Notes under the pieces: generated by a model
What the model saw: only the letters and a program-made list of their open reading frames with translations
Told to the model about the DNA's origin: nothing
The model's database searches: none
Shown: positions 27,700-36,413 of the stretch, piece by piece
Numbering within the stretch: the first letter of the stretch is position 1
How the letters are laid out: each line of letters starts with the position of its first letter
Position numbers and translations under genes: made by a program
Source of the DNA: Mangrovibacterium lignilyticum
GTDB taxonomy: Bacteria > Bacteroidota > Bacteroidia > Bacteroidales > Prolixibacteraceae
Assembly: GCF_010882175.1 (NCBI RefSeq)
Contig: NZ_WKLH01000001.1
Span: 885,464-949,463, forward strand
Reading direction: 5' to 3'
DNA: 64,000 bases

Positions 27700-28149
27700 A
27701 TGGCAGTTCAAAAATACGTTAGCGATATTAAAATCGTCGAACAAAACCAAGAAGTAGTTTACAACTACCTTTCTAATTTCGATAACCTTTCAACCTACGT
27801 AAACGAAGGGCTACTATCGAAAATAAATGAATCCGTCCCACAAATCAAAGTCACTGATTTTGAGTCGGACGCTGACTCATGCCGCTTCAATATTTCGGGT
27901 ATGGGAAAAGCTGAAATACGAATCATCGAACGGGAGCCAGTCAGCACAATTAAAATCAACAGTTCCGGTGGCTTACCGATCGGAATTACGTTTTGGATTC
28001 AACTGTTGCCCGTCACTCCCTACCAGTCGAAAATGAAATTGACCCTACATGCCGAAATGAGCATGATGATCAAAATGATGGTCAATAAAAAATTAGAAGA
28101 CGGAATTAATCAGTTGGCTGACATGCTGACCAATCTTCCTTACCGTTAA
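27700..28149 (+). CDS. SRPBCC-family protein
   Basis: 149 residues with the pattern of a START/SRPBCC helix-grip fold: an N-terminal strand and helix (VSDIKIVEQNQEVVYNYLSNFDNL), alternating strands, and a C-terminal long helix (VNKKLEDGINQLADMLTNLPY). Such proteins bind hydrophobic ligands; the ligand is unknown. No signal peptide. Starts 130 bp after pyrE and ends 63 bp before mnmH. Confidence 0.65.
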   Translation: MAVQKYVSDIKIVEQNQEVVYNYLSNFDNLSTYVNEGLLSKINESVPQIKVTDFESDADSCRFNISGMGKAEIRIIEREPVSTIKINSSGGLPIGITFWIQLLPVTPYQSKMKLTLHAEMSMMIKMMVNKKLEDGINQLADMLTNLPYR

Positions 28150-28212
28150 CAGACAGTTCAACGTCTAATTCAAAACAAACACCAATAAAGGATCCCGAAG
28201 GAACGAAACGCA

Positions 28213-29244
28213 ATGATTACCAAACTAAAAATCGATCAATACTATCGTCAGCATGCTGATCTACCGCTGATCGATGTACGTTCACCGGGAGAATTTCAAA
28301 AAGGCCATATCCCCGGAGCTTTCAACATCGCGCTTTTCGATGATGATGAACGAGCTCAGGTGGGAACCATGTACGTGCAGCAGTCGCGGGAGAAAGCAAT
28401 TGAATTGGGGTACAAATTTGTCACCCCAAAGTTGCTCGACTTTATCACTAAGTCGGAACGAGTCTCCCCATCCAAAGAAGTTGTTGTACACTGCTGGCGC
28501 GGAGGCATGCGCAGTGCCGCTTTTGCGCAACACCTGGCCGATAACGGTTTTAAGAAAGTCTATTTAATTGAAGGAGGCTACAAAGCTTATCGAAAACTGG
28601 TGCTCAACACGTTCGAGATACCGTTTAAGCTGAATGTTCTTGGCGGCTACACCGGCAGTGGAAAAACACATATCCTGGAATCGGTCAAAGATTTAGGTCA
28701 CCAGGTGATCGACCTTGAGGGAATAGCTTGTCACAAAGGTTCAGCCTTTGGAGGAATTGGTCTGCCGGACCAACCGACTGTTGAGCAGTTCGAAAACAAT
28801 CTGTTCGAGGAATTCCGCCAGCTCGACTTTTCGAAACCAATTTGGATTGAAGATGAAAGCCATAACATTGGTCGGGTAAAAGTTCCGATCAACCTGTTCA
28901 CGCAGATGCGCAATCAAACTTTATTCTTTCTCGACATCCCGGTTGAAAAACGTGCCGGCATGCTCGTTGAAGACTATGGGAAATGCGAAGCTGAACAACT
29001 GGCAACTTCCATTCAACGTATTCACAAACGGCTGGGTGGTCTGGCTGTCAAAAATGCCCTCCGGTATTTGGAAGAAGACAACTACTTTGAAGTTGCCAAA
29101 ATAGCCTTATTCTATTACGACAAATCCTATCTAACCGGTATGAAGTCGCGCGAAAAATCGAAAGTCATCACCATTGAACTGGAAGATACCGATGCGGCAA
29201 AAAATGCCCAAACAATTTTAAATCAAATTGAAAGCTATGTCTGA
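28213..29244 (+). CDS. mnmH: tRNA 2-selenouridine synthase
   Basis: Replaces the sulfur of 2-thiouridine at the tRNA wobble position with selenium, using selenophosphate, via a geranylated intermediate. The N-terminal rhodanese domain (1-130) has catalytic Cys94 in [16 protein letters not shown]. The second half has the P-loop GGYTGSGKT (144-152). Length of 343 residues is normal. It overlaps selD by 8 bp, so synthesis of the enzyme and its selenium donor is coupled. Confidence 0.94.
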   Translation: MITKLKIDQYYRQHADLPLIDVRSPGEFQKGHIPGAFNIALFDDDERAQVGTMYVQQSREKAIELGYKFVTPKLLDFITKSERVSPSKEVVVHCWRGGMRSAAFAQHLADNGFKKVYLIEGGYKAYRKLVLNTFEIPFKLNVLGGYTGSGKTHILESVKDLGHQVIDLEGIACHKGSAFGGIGLPDQPTVEQFENNLFEEFRQLDFSKPIWIEDESHNIGRVKVPINLFTQMRNQTLFFLDIPVEKRAGMLVEDYGKCEAEQLATSIQRIHKRLGGLAVKNALRYLEEDNYFEVAKIALFYYDKSYLTGMKSREKSKVITIELEDTDAAKNAQTILNQIESYV

Positions 29245-30268
29245 AATAAGACTCACTCAATATAGCCATGGAGCTGGCTGCGGATGTAAAATATCTCCTC
29301 AGGTACTCAGCACCATTCTTCATAATACCATCAGCCCTGTTGTTGACGCACGTTTGCTCGTTGGTAACGAAAGCCGCGACGATGCCGCTGTTTATGACAT
29401 GAATGACGGAACCGCCGTTATCAGCACCACCGACTTCTTCATGCCAATTGTTGACGATCCGTTTACTTTCGGCAAAATTGCAGCAACCAACGCTATTAGC
29501 GACGTGTATGCCATGGGTGGAAAGCCTTTGCTCGCCATTGCTATTTTGGGATGGCCGGTTGATAAACTCGCTCCTGAAATTGCCCAACAAGTTATGGATG
29601 GAGGACGGCAAGCTTGCAAAGAGGCCGGAATTATACTCGCCGGCGGACACAGTATCGATAGCCCCGAACCCATTTTCGGGTTGGCGGTAACCGGCCAGGT
29701 AGAACTGAAAAAACTGAAACGCAACGACACCGCGGAAAAAGATTGCTTGTTATACCTGACCAAACCGTTAGGAGTTGGTGTTTTCACAACCGCCCAAAAA
29801 CAAGGAAAACTGAAAGCCGAGCACGCCAATCTCGCTCCTGATTCGATGACCCAACTTAACAACATTGGGCAAGCACTTGCCGAAATTGAAGGTATCAAAG
29901 CAATGACTGACGTTACCGGATTTGGACTGCTGGGGCACCTGACTGAGATGTGTGAAGGAAGCAACTTATCGGCGCAAATTGAATTGGACAAAATTCCGCG
30001 CTTCCCGGACGTTGATTATTACATCGATCAAAACTGTATTCCGGGCGGAACACACCGTAACTGGTCGAGCTATGGTTGCAACATTCAACTGAAAGAAGAA
30101 AAAGATAAATTGATTCTTTGTGACCCTCAAACCAGTGGTGGTCTTCTGTTGGCCGTTGATCCGGCAGCAAAGGCTGAAGTGGAAGAAATTTTGCAAAAAC
30201 ATCAGTTTCAAACCACACCTTTCGGCTTTCTAAAAAGTAAAGGGGACAAGTTGATTGAAGTTATTTAA
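29237..30268 (+). CDS. selD: Selenophosphate synthase
   Basis: ATP-dependent synthesis of selenophosphate from selenide. The N-terminal glycine-rich loop [13 protein letters not shown] has the catalytic position as cysteine (Cys15) with Lys18, so this is not a selenocysteine-containing form. AIR-synthase-like domains follow, with [12 protein letters not shown] (about 214-225) and [10 protein letters not shown] near the end. I start at the ATG at 29237 rather than the upstream TTG. 343 residues. The immediate partner is mnmH; no selA or selB is in the window. Confidence 0.95.
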   Translation: MSEIRLTQYSHGAGCGCKISPQVLSTILHNTISPVVDARLLVGNESRDDAAVYDMNDGTAVISTTDFFMPIVDDPFTFGKIAATNAISDVYAMGGKPLLAIAILGWPVDKLAPEIAQQVMDGGRQACKEAGIILAGGHSIDSPEPIFGLAVTGQVELKKLKRNDTAEKDCLLYLTKPLGVGVFTTAQKQGKLKAEHANLAPDSMTQLNNIGQALAEIEGIKAMTDVTGFGLLGHLTEMCEGSNLSAQIELDKIPRFPDVDYYIDQNCIPGGTHRNWSSYGCNIQLKEEKDKLILCDPQTSGGLLLAVDPAAKAEVEEILQKHQFQTTPFGFLKSKGDKLIEVI

Positions 30269-30399
30269 ACGCGACAATCCGAGCTGTCACCTCCATTTAT
30301 TCATCGCTATTTTCGTGATCAATTTAGCAACAAAACTGTTGTTACAACAAATAGATTTCCAAACTTCCGGGAAATACGTTCAAAAACAGGAAAAGCATT

Positions 30400-31110
30400 A
30401 TGAAGATATTCAAGAAAGAAGATAAAATGAGCTCACTGGTTTCAGCAAACTCCAACCTGCTACCGGTGATCAATCGTTTTGGAATCCAGTTGGGATTCAA
30501 AGAGAAGACCATCCAAGACATCTGCAAAGAAAAAGAAGTGAATCCTGATTTCTTCCTGGCGATTGTGAATACTTACACTGATGAAAATTATTTTCCGGAA
30601 GAAGAACTGCTTTCTTTCTCCCCTCTTTTATTAATTGATTATCTGAAAAATACACATAACTACTACATTGGTTACGCGCTGCCCAAAATTGAGCGTTTAC
30701 TGGAAAATATCATGGCAAACTGCGGAGAAAATTATCCCAGCCTGAAGATGATTAGTTCGTTTTACCAAAAATACAAGACCGAATTGCTCTTGCACTTAAA
30801 GCACGAAGACGAAAAAGAATTCCCATACATTGTCGAACTATATAAAACCCGAAAACTAAGGCCCGGGCAAAAGTCAATTACGGAGTATGAAAATGAACAC
30901 ACCGATGTTGAAGAAAAACTAAGCGATCTTAAAAACCTGTTAATCAAATACGTTGAACCAGGATACAATCATAATGATATGAATGAATTCCTGCAAGCGC
31001 TGTTTCAGTTTGAAAAGGACTTGTATGATCATGCACGTATCGAAGATGCCATTTTGATTAAACAGGTGAGCATGTTGGAAAACGAATTAAAACCTAACGA
31101 AGTCCGATAA
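30400..31110 (+). CDS. Hemerythrin-domain protein, RIC/ScdA-like
   Basis: 236 residues. The N-terminal part (about 10-60) with VINRFGIQLGFKEKTIQDICKEKEVNPDFFLAIVN resembles the small domain in front of hemerythrin in iron-sulfur repair proteins (RIC/YtfE/ScdA), though its cysteine is embedded differently. The remaining helical bundle carries iron-ligand candidates: His in KNTHNYY, HLKHEDEKEFPY, NEHTDVEEK and YDHARIEDAIL. A di-iron centre sensing or repairing damage from NO or oxygen is the family role. An imperfect palindrome, TTGTTACAACAA, lies 50 bp upstream (30339-30350). The stop overlaps the start of the next gene by one base. Confidence 0.75.
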   Translation: MKIFKKEDKMSSLVSANSNLLPVINRFGIQLGFKEKTIQDICKEKEVNPDFFLAIVNTYTDENYFPEEELLSFSPLLLIDYLKNTHNYYIGYALPKIERLLENIMANCGENYPSLKMISSFYQKYKTELLLHLKHEDEKEFPYIVELYKTRKLRPGQKSITEYENEHTDVEEKLSDLKNLLIKYVEPGYNHNDMNEFLQALFQFEKDLYDHARIEDAILIKQVSMLENELKPNEVR

Positions 31111-31712
31111 TGGAAGAAAATGTCTTTATTATTCATCCTTCTGAAATTATCCGAAAAGGACTTGCCTGGATTTTACAGGAATATTTTAAGATGGAGATTA
31201 CTCAGCTGAGTGCGATCAGCGATGTAAACTCGTTTGCCGCCATCAGCAATAATTTAATTATTACCATCATACAAAAAGGCGCCAGCTTGCCTGCAGAGAC
31301 CGAAGAACGCCTCCGAAAAAACAATCAATTATTTGTCGTTAGCCTGAGTGCATCAACTGACAAAGAGGGTTTGGTTGAAGGATACGATTACGACTTAAAC
31401 GTATTGGCTTCCAATCTTGAGATCCAAAAATTAATTCAGGTAATTCGGAAATCGGCCAGCAAATCCAAGCCAATTATGGCTGATAACGGCGATCTGACCC
31501 AGCGTGAGAAAGATGTGATTCGACAAATTGCACTGGGACTGTCCAATAAAGAAATGGCCGACAAACTGAACATCAGCATTCACACCGTCATTTCTCACCG
31601 AAAAAATATCACAGAAAAGCTGAATATCAAATCGATATCCGGGCTCACTGTTTATGCAATCATGAATAATTTACTGGATATTTCAGACATCAATCCTGAA
31701 GAATTGATTTAA
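31110..31712 (+). CDS. LuxR-type regulator with a degenerate receiver domain
   Basis: 200 residues. The C-terminal LuxR helix-turn-helix (about 130-195) has LTQREKDVIRQIALGLSNKEMADKLNISIHTVISHRKNI. The N-terminal 110 residues look like a receiver fold, but the acidic pocket is missing (IHPSEIIRKGL at the start) and no aspartate stands where the phospho-acceptor should be (LIITIIQKGASLP). It is therefore unlikely to be controlled by phosphorylation. It overlaps the hemerythrin gene (TAATG), suggesting that both act together, for example with the hemerythrin protein as the sensor (inference). Confidence 0.8.
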   Translation: MEENVFIIHPSEIIRKGLAWILQEYFKMEITQLSAISDVNSFAAISNNLIITIIQKGASLPAETEERLRKNNQLFVVSLSASTDKEGLVEGYDYDLNVLASNLEIQKLIQVIRKSASKSKPIMADNGDLTQREKDVIRQIALGLSNKEMADKLNISIHTVISHRKNITEKLNIKSISGLTVYAIMNNLLDISDINPEELI

Positions 31713-31786
31713 ACCAAATTTTGCTGCCAGTCCCAAATATCCCAACTATTCGGGATTGAATTTTCTGCGATTTAACGTCAACTTTG

Positions 31787-31808
31787 AACTGAATAAAAAC
31801 ATTCAGTT
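31787..31808 (+). other. 8-bp hairpin abutting a start codon
   Basis: AACTGAAT (31787-31794) and ATTCAGTT (31801-31808) form a perfect stem with loop AAAAAC; the next three bases are the ATG of the following gene. In mRNA it would mask the ribosome-binding region. Confidence 0.4.
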
Positions 31809-32177
31809 ATGAAACGAGAGACTTTGAACGGCAAACTATTTATTTGCTCTAGCTGCCAGAAAATACATTTGGAATTTATAACCACGGGGCTTGATTTCAG
31901 AAACCAACAGTCGCTAAAAGAAATGCTGGTTTACTTGAACGGAGTTAAAGCAACAAGCGACGATTCATCGGATCAGAATATGCCATATCGCCGCAAAATA
32001 ATGATCCCCTTTCAGGATACGAATCTAAAAATGCTTCTCACCCCATCAGAACTGGATGAATTAACACAACTGATCGCAGGATTTATTGCGCAACTAAACG
32101 GCGAGACCAGTGTCGAAAGGCAAAAAAATATCCCGATGAAGTTGTTCAACGGGATATCTTCTATTCAGTTAAATTGA
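31809..32177 (+). CDS. Hypothetical protein with CxxC motif
   Basis: 122 residues, not confidently recognised; it may belong to one of the small Bacteroidota-only DUF families. LFICSSCQKIHLEF (about 10-23) contains one CxxC, and the C-terminal half is rich in leucine helices (LKMLLTPSELDELTQLIAGFIAQL). No signal peptide or membrane segment. It ends 3 bp before the stop of the convergent protease gene. Confidence 0.6.
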   Translation: MKRETLNGKLFICSSCQKIHLEFITTGLDFRNQQSLKEMLVYLNGVKATSDDSSDQNMPYRRKIMIPFQDTNLKMLLTPSELDELTQLIAGFIAQLNGETSVERQKNIPMKLFNGISSIQLN

Positions 32178-32180
32178 CAA

Positions 32181-33584
32181 TTATTCTTTCGTTTCTGAAA
32201 AACTTCTAGCTGACGGGATAAATAAGTTTCGTTTTAACTCACGCTTTTGAGGGTTCAACTCACGACTGATTAAATTAAGTTTCGCCGATTTGGTTGAAGC
32301 TGTTGTCATGGTCGAACCGGTTATAAGGCTAATTGCCTGAGCGAGCATCGGATCAGCAGGATCGCCAAAAGGAAGGGCATCCAAAATATCATCTTCAATT
32401 TCATAGTCCGGAGTTAATCCATCGGTAAAATCAGTGTAGCCATTCACATTGGAGTATTTCATTACAACCGGCACCATGCACCATTCCTCATTATCGTCCG
32501 GGATGACGTACATCCCCGTATATTTTCCATAAGTATATTCCCCGATTTGCACAACATCCATATAGGGATCCAGTCCGGCTATTAACAACTCACTTGCCGA
32601 AGCCGTTCCCGATGTTGTCAGAAAGTAAACGGTGCTCAAATTCATGTTCGCCGAGTTATCAGTGAAACTGTAATATAGTTCGTCCGGATAATACCGCTCG
32701 TAGGAAGCCTGAACGTTGTCATTAAACTGCAAATTAATCAGCTTCTCGCGACTACTCACAACACTGCTCGGCGCAATGGCTGATGCAAGTTCGGTAGCTG
32801 CATCGATCTCACCTCCTGGATTATACCGTAGGTCGACAACCAGATCTGTAACTCCGGCAGCTTTAAAGTCGGTAAAAATTTCATTCATCGAATCCAAAAA
32901 CTTATCCTGATCGCCGGCAACGAATTCAACATAAACTAAATATCCGATCTTCTTTCCATCGGCCTCCAAAACAGTGTGGTAGATTGATGGATCGGTTGAA
33001 ACAACCCTGGAAGTCAAATCATACGATGTACCGGACAATCCAATCGAACTTCCGGTTAACTCTCCCAACTGGACCGAGTAACTGCTCCCCGAATACAAAT
33101 CGTAGTAATTGTCAACCGTCATCGCGGTATTATCGATCTCCAAAATAATATCGCCGCGCTTCAACCCTGCCTCTTCAGCCGGAGAATTCGGATACACATA
33201 ATCAACCACAATAAACACACTGGTTTCATCACTAAACAAATAAAACTTCGGATCGTAGCCCATCGTCACCGGCGTTCCGTCAAAGTCGGCTGCCAGCGAG
33301 GCATAATCATCGGTAATCCACGACCACTTGTCTTCAGTTGTGTATAACAAATCATCAAAATAAGTTGCGGGATCCTCCTCCTGAGTTTCGTCGATATCCG
33401 GAAGTTTGTCATTCCAGAGATAATAAGTTTCCATGTTCTCTTTAATCCACTGATTGGTGGCCAAAGTTTCAGCACTGATTTCATCACCTGTGTCATCAAC
33501 AATTATTTCTTCATCTTTTTTACAGCTAAAAGCCATAAAAAGGACCAGGACAAACAGCATCGATCTGACTAAAATGTGTTTCAT
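32181..33584 (-). CDS. S41-family C-terminal processing peptidase, lipoprotein
   Basis: 467 residues starting MKHILVRSMLFVLVLFMAFSCKKDEE, a lipoprotein signal with the lipid-anchored cysteine in AFSC. A PDZ domain spans about 115-195 (YPNSPAEEAGLKRGDIILEID). The tail-specific protease domain (about 210-420) has DLRYNPGGEIDAA and the serine motif TSGTASASELLIAGLDPYM. Likely anchored in the outer membrane or periplasm and acting on misfolded or processed proteins. The longer frame begins 14 codons upstream and would bury the signal peptide, so I use the ATG at 33584. Confidence 0.9.
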   Translation of the reverse strand: MKHILVRSMLFVLVLFMAFSCKKDEEIIVDDTGDEISAETLATNQWIKENMETYYLWNDKLPDIDETQEEDPATYFDDLLYTTEDKWSWITDDYASLAADFDGTPVTMGYDPKFYLFSDETSVFIVVDYVYPNSPAEEAGLKRGDIILEIDNTAMTVDNYYDLYSGSSYSVQLGELTGSSIGLSGTSYDLTSRVVSTDPSIYHTVLEADGKKIGYLVYVEFVAGDQDKFLDSMNEIFTDFKAAGVTDLVVDLRYNPGGEIDAATELASAIAPSSVVSSREKLINLQFNDNVQASYERYYPDELYYSFTDNSANMNLSTVYFLTTSGTASASELLIAGLDPYMDVVQIGEYTYGKYTGMYVIPDDNEEWCMVPVVMKYSNVNGYTDFTDGLTPDYEIEDDILDALPFGDPADPMLAQAISLITGSTMTTASTKSAKLNLISRELNPQKRELKRNLFIPSARSFSETKE

Positions 33585-33771
33585 AGTTCTAAGTATTCTG
33601 TTTTCATAAAAGAAAGGAGGATACACGAAATCCCAAAGCGCTAGATTTGCTACTTGAATTTGCGGGAATATTCTTTTGTGTTCATGTCCTTTATTGTTTA
33701 ACTTCCAGTAAAATTAGTTATTTAAACTCCAATTGAGACCACGATTACCCTAATTAATTTGGCGAAGAATT

Positions 33772-35124
33772 TTACAAAATCCAATTCAATATTAGTATAA
33801 ATGCGAAGCCCACCGCCGATATGATTGTCTCCATGATTGTCCACGAACGAAGAGTGTCTTTTTCATCCAATCCTAAATATTTGCCAACAAGCCAAAAGCC
33901 GCTATCATTCACGTGCGACAAGATAGTTGAACCAGCTGCAATAGCGAGAACCATCAGCGCTTTTTCTGCTTGACCCAGCTGAAAAACAGTAATAATGGGC
34001 GCCATAATACCTGCTGCCGTAATCATTGAAACAGTAGATGAACCCTGAACAACTCGTACAACAACCGCCAATATATAAGCTAAAACCAACGGCGACATCG
34101 AAGATCCGGCAAGCTTTTCTGCCAGCAGCTGCCCCGTTCCGCTATCAATCAGGATTTGCTTAAACACTCCACCCGCTCCTGTTACCAAAATAATTAAACC
34201 CGCCGGAGCTAATGCTTTGTTGGAAAGCGTCGCCAGTTGATGTTTGCTGAACCCACGCCGAACGCCTAAAACATACAAGGCCAGCAGGGTTGAAATAATT
34301 AATGCGACAAACGGGTGCCCCAGCAAAAAGAGGACATCGTACAAACGTTCCGGCAACATTTCATTATGGTACAAAACTTCAGAGAACGCCTGGATCACCA
34401 TCAAAAATAACGGCAGCCCGATAATCAGGATGATTGTCCGAAACGAAGGCAAATTCCGATCTGACTGACGGATTTCATTCGCATCGAAGAAATCGGGCAC
34501 TTCAACATGAATTTTGGTACTGATGTATTTTCCAAACACAGGGCCAGCCACAATAGCAACAGGAATGCCAACAAAAAAGCCAAACAGGATAACCCATCCC
34601 AACTGAACATCCAGAATCTCGGCGACCGCAACCGGCCCCGGAGTTGGCGGAATAAAAGCATGAGTTACTGCCAATCCGGCAAGCAATGGAATGGCATAAA
34701 ACAAAACTGAACGTTTTGTTTGCCTTGTCAATTCGTAGATGATGGGAATCAGAATAATCAAGCCAACGTCAAAGAAAACGGGAATAGCCACAATAAAACC
34801 GGTCATCACCAGCGCCCACGAAGCACGTTTCTCACCAAAATAATGCAGTAAATGCCGGGCAATAGACTCAGCTCCTCCTGAAGCTTCCAACATTTGACCG
34901 AAAATAGCGCCCAAACCAACTACTGTTGCAACAAAACCAAGCGTATTCCCCATACCGTTTTTCATGCTATCGAGAATCAGCTTAAAATCCATGCCTGTAA
35001 ATACACCGACCAAAACACTCACGATCAACAAGGATAAAAAGGCGTGGATTTTCAACTTCAAAACAAGAAACAAAAGCAACAGCACTGCCAGAGCGATACC
35101 GAAAATCAGGTAAATTTCATTCAT
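33772..35124 (-). CDS. GntP-family gluconate:H+ symporter
   Basis: 450 residues with about 12 transmembrane helices. ATVVGLGAIFGQMLEASGGAESIARHLL and HAFIPPTPGPVAVAEIL are GntP-family signatures. The family takes up gluconate and related sugar acids with protons. No gluconate kinase or regulator is next to it; it is preceded by birA on the same strand (31 bp), and followed by the S41 protease after 187 bp. Substrate within the sugar acids is uncertain. Confidence 0.88.
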   Translation of the reverse strand: MNEIYLIFGIALAVLLLLFLVLKLKIHAFLSLLIVSVLVGVFTGMDFKLILDSMKNGMGNTLGFVATVVGLGAIFGQMLEASGGAESIARHLLHYFGEKRASWALVMTGFIVAIPVFFDVGLIILIPIIYELTRQTKRSVLFYAIPLLAGLAVTHAFIPPTPGPVAVAEILDVQLGWVILFGFFVGIPVAIVAGPVFGKYISTKIHVEVPDFFDANEIRQSDRNLPSFRTIILIIGLPLFLMVIQAFSEVLYHNEMLPERLYDVLFLLGHPFVALIISTLLALYVLGVRRGFSKHQLATLSNKALAPAGLIILVTGAGGVFKQILIDSGTGQLLAEKLAGSSMSPLVLAYILAVVVRVVQGSSTVSMITAAGIMAPIITVFQLGQAEKALMVLAIAAGSTILSHVNDSGFWLVGKYLGLDEKDTLRSWTIMETIISAVGFAFILILNWIL

Positions 35125-35155
35125 CTTAGTTTGGTTTGGGTTGAATGCTTGGTTC

Positions 35156-35908
35156 TTACTTCATGATATAACTGACCTCCTTGAAATGATATTCATTGAT
35201 CTTTCCGCTTTCTTCCTCAATCCGCAACTGTCCTATCTCGTTCACTCCAATTATCCGTCCTCTATAAGTTTGCTGTTCATCCCGGTAATAGTGCCATTCA
35301 TTTAACCGATAAAGGCTCGAAACAAACATCTGATTGAGTGTACCTACTTCCCCATCGATTAATTGACAATAAAATCGATCGATTTTTGACAGAACTAGTT
35401 CAAGGCTTTCCTTCAAATCGTATTCGTCACCGGTAACTTGTTTCAACGAAACGGGATTCGGTGCGTCTGAAACAAAATGATCCTGATTGATATTTAAACC
35501 AATGCCAACAACCGACGAACTGAAGCGTCCGTGCATAATCGCATTCTCAATCAAGATTCCGCAGACTTTCCGATCGCCGATATAAATATCATTTGGCCAT
35601 TTAATGGAAACATGGGGACAAAAAGTATCCAAAAACTCCTTTAAACCGAGACAAATCGCTTTTGATAATAAAAACTGATCTTTTATTTCAAGAAAATCAG
35701 GGTGCAAAACAATCGAAAAAGTGAGATTTTTACCCGACTCACTTTCCCATATATTCGCTTGCTGTCCGCGTCCCTTTACTTGACTGACTGCCAAAAAGAC
35801 AGTACCCTCTTCTACCTCACGTTCACGCAGTTGACTGCTGGCATAGTTATTGGTACTTCCGACCTGTTCGAGAAAAACAACGGTTTGACCGATAATCTGA
35901 GACTTCAT
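35156..35908 (-). CDS. birA: Biotin-[acetyl-CoA-carboxylase] ligase
   Basis: Attaches biotin to carboxylases via biotinyl-AMP. The catalytic domain shows GRGQQANIWESESGKNLTFS (about 46-65, the adenylate loop) and KWPNDIYIGDRKVCGILIEN (about 103-122). 250 residues with no N-terminal winged helix, so a group I enzyme without repressor function. It is divergent from rsfS. Confidence 0.92.
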   Translation of the reverse strand: MKSQIIGQTVVFLEQVGSTNNYASSQLREREVEEGTVFLAVSQVKGRGQQANIWESESGKNLTFSIVLHPDFLEIKDQFLLSKAICLGLKEFLDTFCPHVSIKWPNDIYIGDRKVCGILIENAIMHGRFSSSVVGIGLNINQDHFVSDAPNPVSLKQVTGDEYDLKESLELVLSKIDRFYCQLIDGEVGTLNQMFVSSLYRLNEWHYYRDEQQTYRGRIIGVNEIGQLRIEEESGKINEYHFKEVSYIMK

Positions 35909-36003
35909 TTTTTGAGTTTTTTAACAAAAAAGTATAAACTATTTTTTTAATTTTCAGGTTATTACCCAGAGCAGTTAAAAACATCAAAATAAACGAAAAA
36001 ATT

Positions 36004-36011
36004 TATCTTTG
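36004..36011 (+). promoter_or_regulatory. -7 element for rsfS-ftsH (TATCTTTG)
   Basis: TATCTTTG matches TAnnTTTG; the start would be near 36018, 12 nt before the rsfS ATG. Confidence 0.55.
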
Positions 36012-36029
36012 TATTTCTAATAAAAATTT

Positions 36030-36410
36030 ATGGCTAAAACGCAGACAGAGAAGGACAGTGAAAGTCTAATAAATGCCGTTATCGAAGGAATCGACCGAAA
36101 AAAGGGACTGGATATCGTCAAAATTGACTTAACAAAAATAAATCACTCCGAATGTAAATATTTCATCATTTGCCACGGTAATTCTACGACCCACGTAGAT
36201 GCCATTGCCCAATCAGTTGAAGACACGGTTGAAGAGATGATCGGAGAAAAAACCTGGCACAAAGACGGTTATAAAAATTCAATCTGGATATTGTTGGATT
36301 ATGCTGATATCATGGTGCATGTCTTCCAGCATGAGACCCGTAACTTCTACAATTTAGAAAATCTTTGGGCAGACGCAGTAATTGAGGAAATAAACTTAGA
36401 AAACAATTAA
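36030..36410 (+). CDS. rsfS: Ribosome silencing factor
   Basis: Binds ribosomal protein L14 and blocks subunit joining during starvation. 126 residues with the family core CKYFIICHGNSTTHVDAIA (about 47-65), KDGYKNSIWILLDYADIMVHVF (about 82-103) and the FYNLENLWADA ending. Four bases separate it from ftsH, a gene order common in this phylum. Confidence 0.93.
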   Translation: MAKTQTEKDSESLINAVIEGIDRKKGLDIVKIDLTKINHSECKYFIICHGNSTTHVDAIAQSVEDTVEEMIGEKTWHKDGYKNSIWILLDYADIMVHVFQHETRNFYNLENLWADAVIEEINLENN

Positions 36411-36413
36411 CAA

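Noticed and set aside
29237-29290. Selenocysteine codon in selD
   Set aside because: The catalytic position is an ordinary TGC cysteine codon; no in-frame TGA or SECIS-like need.
29392-29991. 199-residue frame antisense to selD
   Set aside because: Shadow frame over a conserved enzyme.
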